Of a stretch of DNA of 8,771 nucleotides, positions 6,116 through 8,771 are shown in pieces. Where the stretch lies: positions 1-8,771 of the forward strand of contig DNXT01000181.1 of assembly GCA_003505795.1 (NCBI GenBank), in the 5' to 3' direction. The translations under genes were made by a program, and so were the position numbers. The stretch comes from Lysobacteraceae bacterium. Lineage in GTDB: Bacteria > Pseudomonadota > Gammaproteobacteria > Xanthomonadales > Xanthomonadaceae. Every line of letters begins with the position of its first letter. Positions within the stretch are counted from its first letter, which is position 1. Under the pieces are notes generated by a model. The model searched no databases. It was not told the DNA's origin and saw nothing but the letters and a program-made list of their open reading frames with translations.

Positions 6116-7401
6116 GAGGCTGCCTCTTGCTGGCGGGCCGGCGCGGACGCCGAGTAACGGAAGATGTCCAGGCCCTCGGTGGCGATCTCGGGGCGGCGCG
6201 ACTGCATCAGGTCGGCCAGGTAGCGGCCGGAGCCGCAGGCCATGGTCCAGCCCAGGGTGCCGTGGCCGGTGTTGAGGAACAGGTTCGGGTACGCGGTGGC
6301 GCCGACCACCGGGGTGCCGTCCGGCGTGGCCGGGCGCAGTCCGGTCCAGAACTCGGCCCGGGCCAGGTCGCCGCCGCCCGGGTACAGGTCGTTGACCACC
6401 ATCTCCAGGGTCGCGCGCCGCTTCGGGTTCAGCGACAGGTCGAAGCCGGCCACCTCGGCCATGCCGCCGACCCGGATCCGCTCGTCGAAGCGGGTGATCG
6501 CGATCTTGTAGCTCTCGTCGAGGATGGTGGAGGTCGGCGCGCGCGCCGGATCGACGATCGGCAGGGTCAGCGAGAACCCCTTCAGCGGATACACCGGCAG
6601 CTTCATGCCCAGCGCCAGCACGATGTCCGCCGAATAGCTGCCCAGCGCCACCACGTAGCGGTCGGCGGTCTCCAGGCGGCCGTCGATCCACACCCCGCCG
6701 ACCCGGCCGCCGTCGCGCTCGAGGCGCTCGATGTTCTGCTCGTAGCGGAACTCGACCCCGGCCTCGGCCGCCATCTGCGCCAGGCGCCGGGTGAACAGGC
6801 GGCAATCGCCGGTCTGGTCGTTGGGCAGGCGCAACGCGCCGGCCATCTGCCGGCCGCCCTGCGCCAGCCCGGGTTCGTAGCGGGCGATGTCGGCGGCACC
6901 GAGCAGCTCGTACGGCACGCCGTACTGCGCCAGCACCTCGATGTCCTTGCCGGCCGCGTCGAGCTGCTGCTGGGTGCGGAACAGCTGGGTGGTGCCGAGA
7001 TGGCGCCCCTCGAAGGCGATGCCGGTGGCCGCCACCAGCTCGTCCAGGCAGTCGCGGCTGTACTCGGACAGGCGCACCATCCGCGCCTTGTTGACCGCGT
7101 AGCGTGCGGCGGTGCAGTTGCGCAGCATCTGCGCCAGCCAGGCGTACTGGCGCAGGTCGGCGGTGGCGCGCAGCGACAGCGGCGCGTGTTGCTCGAACAG
7201 CCACTTCACCGCCTTCAGCGGGATGCCCGGCGCGGCCCACGGCGAGGTGTAGCCGAACGAGAGCTGGCCGGCGTTGGCATAGCTGGTCTCCAGCGCCGGT
7301 CCCGGCTGCCGGTCGACCACGCTGACCTCGAAACCGGCCTGCCGCAGATACCAGGCGGTCGCCGTTCCGATCACCCCACTTCCCAGCACCAGTACGCGCA
7401 T
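6094..7401 (-). CDS. dadA: D-amino acid dehydrogenase small subunit (FAD, quinone-linked)
   Basis: Oxidises D-alanine and other D-amino acids to the 2-oxo acid and ammonia, giving electrons to the respiratory chain at the inner membrane face. The product is 435 residues, close to E. coli DadA (432). The N-terminal Rossmann fold begins RVLVLGSGVIGTATAWYL with GxGxxG at G7-G9-G12 and the acidic ribose-binding residue D30 at the end of strand 2. The substrate domain has PNDQTGDCRLF (193-203) and YPLKGFSLTLP (271-281). The C-terminal FAD block has GLRPATPDGTPVVGAT (355-369) and NTGHGTLGWTMACGSG (377-392). ATG 7401 is chosen because an AGAGG lies 6 bases upstream and the Rossmann strand begins at once; an in-frame ATG at 7452 would add 17 residues of unrelated sequence. 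It is first in the dadA-alr operon, divergent from lrp. Confidence 0.97.
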   Translation of the reverse strand: MRVLVLGSGVIGTATAWYLRQAGFEVSVVDRQPGPALETSYANAGQLSFGYTSPWAAPGIPLKAVKWLFEQHAPLSLRATADLRQYAWLAQMLRNCTAARYAVNKARMVRLSEYSRDCLDELVAATGIAFEGRHLGTTQLFRTQQQLDAAGKDIEVLAQYGVPYELLGAADIARYEPGLAQGGRQMAGALRLPNDQTGDCRLFTRRLAQMAAEAGVEFRYEQNIERLERDGGRVGGVWIDGRLETADRYVVALGSYSADIVLALGMKLPVYPLKGFSLTLPIVDPARAPTSTILDESYKIAITRFDERIRVGGMAEVAGFDLSLNPKRRATLEMVVNDLYPGGGDLARAEFWTGLRPATPDGTPVVGATAYPNLFLNTGHGTLGWTMACGSGRYLADLMQSRRPEIATEGLDIFRYSASAPARQQEAASCVQPSL

Positions 7402-7547
7402 TCGGACCTCTAGACCAGACTTTACCCGCGGCCCGGGGCCACCGGGCGACATTTCGACGCAGTATATTCCGGCCGAGCCAGTGCTATTTCTGGCTTTATG
7501 CCGCCAGATCAGGAAAATCCACCGAAATCCGGCACGAGCCCAGAGCC
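7402..7547. promoter_or_regulatory. Shared dadA/lrp control region with probable Lrp sites
   Basis: This 146-base divergent intergenic region contains an unusually AT-rich island in a very GC-rich window (7461-7520). AGCCAG-N8-CTGGCT (7476-7495) is a perfect 6-bp-arm inverted repeat with an AT-rich centre. CAGTATATT (7460-7468) matches the first nine positions of the E. coli Lrp consensus YAGHAWATTWTDCTR. Read on the minus strand, 7466-7461 is TATACT, a good -10 for dadA, which would start the message about 50 bases before ATG; no good -35 is present, as is common at activator-dependent promoters. By analogy with other dad operons, Lrp probably activates dadA-alr and autoregulates here. Site assignment is inference. 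Confidence 0.55.
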
Positions 7548-8027
7548 ATGGCGACCCGCACCCGCGAACTGGACAAGATCGACCGCAAGATCCTGCGGAT
7601 CCTGCAGCAGGAAGGACGCATCTCCTTCACCGAGCTCGGCGAGCGCGTCGGCCTGTCCACCACCCCCTGCACCGAGCGCGTGCGCCGGCTCGAGCGCGAC
7701 GGCGCGATCACCGGCTACTACGCGCGGCTGGACCCGCAGTACCTCAAGGCCAGCCTGCTGGTGTTCGTGGAGATCAGCCTGGCCTACAAGTCCGGCGACA
7801 TCTTCGAGGAGTTCCGCCGCGCCGCGCTCAAGCTCCCCAACGTGCTCGAATGCCACCTTGTTTCCGGCGACTTCGACTACCTGATCAAGGCGCGCATCAA
7901 CGAGATGGCCTCCTACCGCAAGCTGCTCGGCAGCACCCTGCTGACCCTGCCGCACGTGCGCGAGTCCAAGAGCTACATCGTGATGGAGGAGGTCAAGGAG
8001 ACCCTCAGCCTGCCGGTTCCGGATTGA
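7548..8027 (+). CDS. lrp: Leucine-responsive regulatory protein, Lrp/AsnC family
   Basis: A DNA-binding feast/famine regulator of 159 residues (E. coli Lrp is 164) with very high visible similarity to true Lrp. The N-terminal helix-turn-helix covers about residues 8-55, with RISFTELGERVGLSTTPCTERVRRLERDG-like spacing and recognition helix around S37-R49. The C-terminal RAM ligand/oligomer domain (about 67-150) contains LLVFVEISL, ECHLVSGDFDYLIKARI (101-117, the effector-binding turn), YRKLLGSTLLTLP and YIVMEEVKET. It normally forms octamers or hexadecamers wrapping DNA and responds to leucine or alanine. Its place divergent from dadA-alr suggests it controls them. The ribosome site before ATG 7548 is weak (CAGAG), as often seen for autoregulated lrp. 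No clear U-tract terminator follows; a hairpin repeat lies directly downstream. Confidence 0.96.
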   Translation: MATRTRELDKIDRKILRILQQEGRISFTELGERVGLSTTPCTERVRRLERDGAITGYYARLDPQYLKASLLVFVEISLAYKSGDIFEEFRRAALKLPNVLECHLVSGDFDYLIKARINEMASYRKLLGSTLLTLPHVRESKSYIVMEEVKETLSLPVPD

Positions 8028-8052
8028 ACGGCGCGCAAAAGAAAAGGCCCCC

Positions 8053-8144
8053 CCGTACCACGGATGTACGGTGCCTTCGTGGCGGACTCGCGAAACAAGG
8101 ACCTCGCCCACGGATGTGCGGCGCTTTCGTGAGGGACTCACAAA
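8053..8144. repeat. Two diverged copies of a two-hairpin intergenic repeat, 50-base period
   Basis: Copy 1 core 8059-8098 and copy 2 core 8109-8148 align at an offset of exactly 50 with about 31 of 40 bases identical, sharing CACGGATGT, TTCGTG and GGACTC. Each copy folds into two hairpins. Hairpin A has the loop region around CACGGAT (CCGTAC/GTACGG arms at 8053-8071; CGCCCAC/GTG-C-GGCG at 8105-8123). Hairpin B is TTCG..CGAA at 8076-8094 and GTGAG-GGA-CTCAC within 8126-8144. Several differences in hairpin B keep pairing (T-G to T-A, G-T to A-T, C-C to G-C), as expected if the fold is selected. No coding potential is seen. It probably belongs to a dispersed xanthomonad intergenic repeat family (recollection, unchecked). 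Confidence 0.6.
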
Positions 8145-8174
8145 AAAGAAGCGGCACGCCAGGCGCGCCGCTTC
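8142..8174 (-). terminator. Intrinsic terminator of the Gln-rich protein gene
   Basis: On the minus strand GAAGCGGC (8174-8167) and GCCGCTTC (8155-8148) form a perfect 8-bp stem around an 11-base GC-rich loop, followed directly by six Ts. It begins 18 bases after the stop at 8193. This is the strongest terminator in the window and supports both the strand and the reading frame of the small gene. Confidence 0.85.
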
Positions 8175-8192
8175 GTCCGGATTGCAGTTGGG

Positions 8193-8378
8193 TCAACGCT
8201 GCTGCTTCTCGTCGCTGCGCTGCTGGTCCTTCTGCTGCTGACCGCCGCGCTGGTTCTGCTGGTCGTCGTCCCACTGCTGCTGGCCCTGCTGCCTGCCCTG
8301 CTGGTCCTGGTCCTGATGACCGCCCTGCTGGCCGGGCTGCTGCTGACCGCGCTGGTTCTGCTGGTTCTGGTTAGCCAT
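8193..8378 (-). CDS. Gln-rich 61-residue low-complexity protein
   Basis: Unknown function. Starting MANQNQQNQRGQQQ, it has 28 Gln in 61 residues (46%); the rest is mainly Gly, Asp, Arg and Asn. There is one Trp and almost no hydrophobic residue, so it should be fully disordered, soluble and cytoplasmic. The text is a loose repeat of NQQ/GQQ/DQQ units, with NQRG occurring twice (about 8-11 and 42-45). Support for a real gene: a purine-rich GAAGAG 7 bases before ATG 8378, and a strong terminator 18 bases after the stop. A competing frame (GTG 8386 to 8138) is Ser/Thr/Arg-rich and runs through that terminator, so it is rejected. Small Gln-rich proteins of this kind occur in xanthomonads as hypothetical proteins (recollection). 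The 191 bases upstream contain no clear sigma-70 promoter. Confidence 0.7.
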   Translation of the reverse strand: MANQNQQNQRGQQQPGQQGGHQDQDQQGRQQGQQQWDDDQQNQRGGQQQKDQQRSDEKQQR

Positions 8379-8569
8379 GACTGCACTCTTCTTGTGGTTT
8401 GGGAACGCCCCCGTCAGAGCGGGCCAGCAAGATCGCTGCGAAGGCCTGCGGGTGCGCCTGCACAGTGGTCGCGGCGCGGTTAATCAGGCGAGAAATGCGG
8501 GTGATTCAGGCCTTTATCCTGCTGACTGCGCGGCCACGCGGCTTGAACCGTTAAGCCTGCAATGCCGAC

Positions 8570-8771
8570 TCAGCGTTCGATCCGCTGCCCGTCGCCGCTG
8601 GGCACGGTGTTGTAGTAGCGCCCGGTACGGGTATCCAGCACCCGGTTGGGACCGGCTGGCTTCATCCCGGTCATCGGCCGGCCGCGGCGATCGTAGACCT
8701 TGGCCGGCGCGGCCGGCGATGGCGGCGCGACCACGCCCTGGCCGTCCGCCTGCGACGGGCCGCGCGCGGAA
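8570..8771 (-). CDS. Unknown protein, C-terminal 66 residues only
   Basis: The minus-strand frame ending TGA at 8572-8570 is open to the right edge, so the N-terminus and start are outside the window. The visible part begins with a Pro/Ala-rich linker (VVAPPSPAAPAKVYD) and ends in a compact motif: YDRRGRPMTGMKPAGPNRV followed by LDTRTGRYYNTVPSGDG and QRIER. Its mixed, non-shadow composition and the RGRP...GPNRVLDTRTGRYY pattern suggest a real conserved C-terminus, perhaps of an exported or envelope protein, given the Pro/Ala linker. I do not recognise the family and assign no function. It lies upstream of the Gln-rich gene on the same strand, separated by 191 bases. Confidence 0.65.
   Translation of the reverse strand, partial: SARGPSQADGQGVVAPPSPAAPAKVYDRRGRPMTGMKPAGPNRVLDTRTGRYYNTVPSGDGQRIER

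Noticed and set aside
6116..7240. Upstream extension of the alr frame, making a possible 733-residue fusion
   Set aside because: The extra part overlaps dadA in another frame, has Arg/Gly/Pro-rich shadow composition, and the true GTG 6115 has a good ribosome site.
6127..7413. 428-codon plus-strand open frame
   Set aside because: Shadow of dadA on the opposite strand, with no recognisable domain.
7509..8141. 210-codon minus-strand open frame opposite lrp
   Set aside because: The lrp reading is unmistakable, and the antisense frame is a composition artefact.
8193..8378. The Gln-rich repeat tract as a CRISPR or tandem-repeat array
   Set aside because: The CTG/CAG-like periodicity comes from Gln codons in an open frame; there are no regular spacers.
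8138..8386. Alternative 82-codon minus-strand frame from GTG 8386
   Set aside because: It is Ser/Thr/Arg-rich, begins in the spacer before ATG 8378, and runs through the strong terminator at 8142-8174. The Gln-rich frame stops cleanly before it.
8540..8557. Inverted repeat GGCTTGA-ACCG-TTAAGCC downstream of the right-edge gene
   Set aside because: It has a 7-bp stem with a G-T pair on one strand (A-C mismatch on the strand of the gene) and no U tract, so it is not supported as a terminator or operator.

Overview
The window comes from a very GC-rich gammaproteobacterial chromosome (about 70% G+C by eye). It is most likely a member of the Xanthomonadaceae (Lysobacter, Luteimonas, Xanthomonas or Stenotrophomonas-like). 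The pointers are a DUF3247 gene, a family known to me almost only from xanthomonads; a DUF3016 secreted protein; and a dadA-alr operon divergent from an lrp gene. No phage, insertion sequence, CRISPR array or RNA gene was seen. No stretch longer than about 200 bases lacks a gene.

Layout from left to right. Bases 1-905 (minus) hold the N-terminal 301 residues of a lipoprotein PQQ-type sugar (sorbosone) dehydrogenase that runs off the left edge. Upstream of it lie a weak terminator and a small DUF3247 gene (1020-1313, minus). Next is a group of three minus-strand genes: an unknown 155-residue protein (3737-4204), an unknown 80-residue single-span membrane protein starting 2 bases after it (3492-3734), and a soluble PAS-PAS hybrid histidine kinase with a C-terminal receiver (1382-3445). 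Divergent from that group is a secreted DUF3016 protein (4405-4977, plus), which ends in a clear hairpin-plus-U terminator.

The central block, 5039-8027, is a D-alanine catabolism module. dadA (D-amino acid dehydrogenase) and alr (alanine racemase, GTG start inside the dadA end) form one minus-strand operon. lrp is transcribed the other way from a 146-base shared control region, which carries a 20-base inverted repeat and an AT-rich Lrp-box-like half site. The racemase converts L- to D-alanine, DadA oxidises D-alanine to pyruvate and ammonia, and Lrp probably senses leucine or alanine and controls the operon and itself.

The right end (8028-8771) is less ordinary. It has two diverged copies of a two-hairpin repeat behind lrp, a strong minus-strand terminator, a tiny 61-residue protein that is 46% glutamine, and the C-terminal 66 residues of an unrecognised protein. 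The best candidates for something undescribed are the Gln-rich microprotein, the two-hairpin repeat, and the unknown two-gene pair beside the orphan hybrid kinase. I do not see a convincing multi-gene novel system such as a defence island or biosynthetic cluster.
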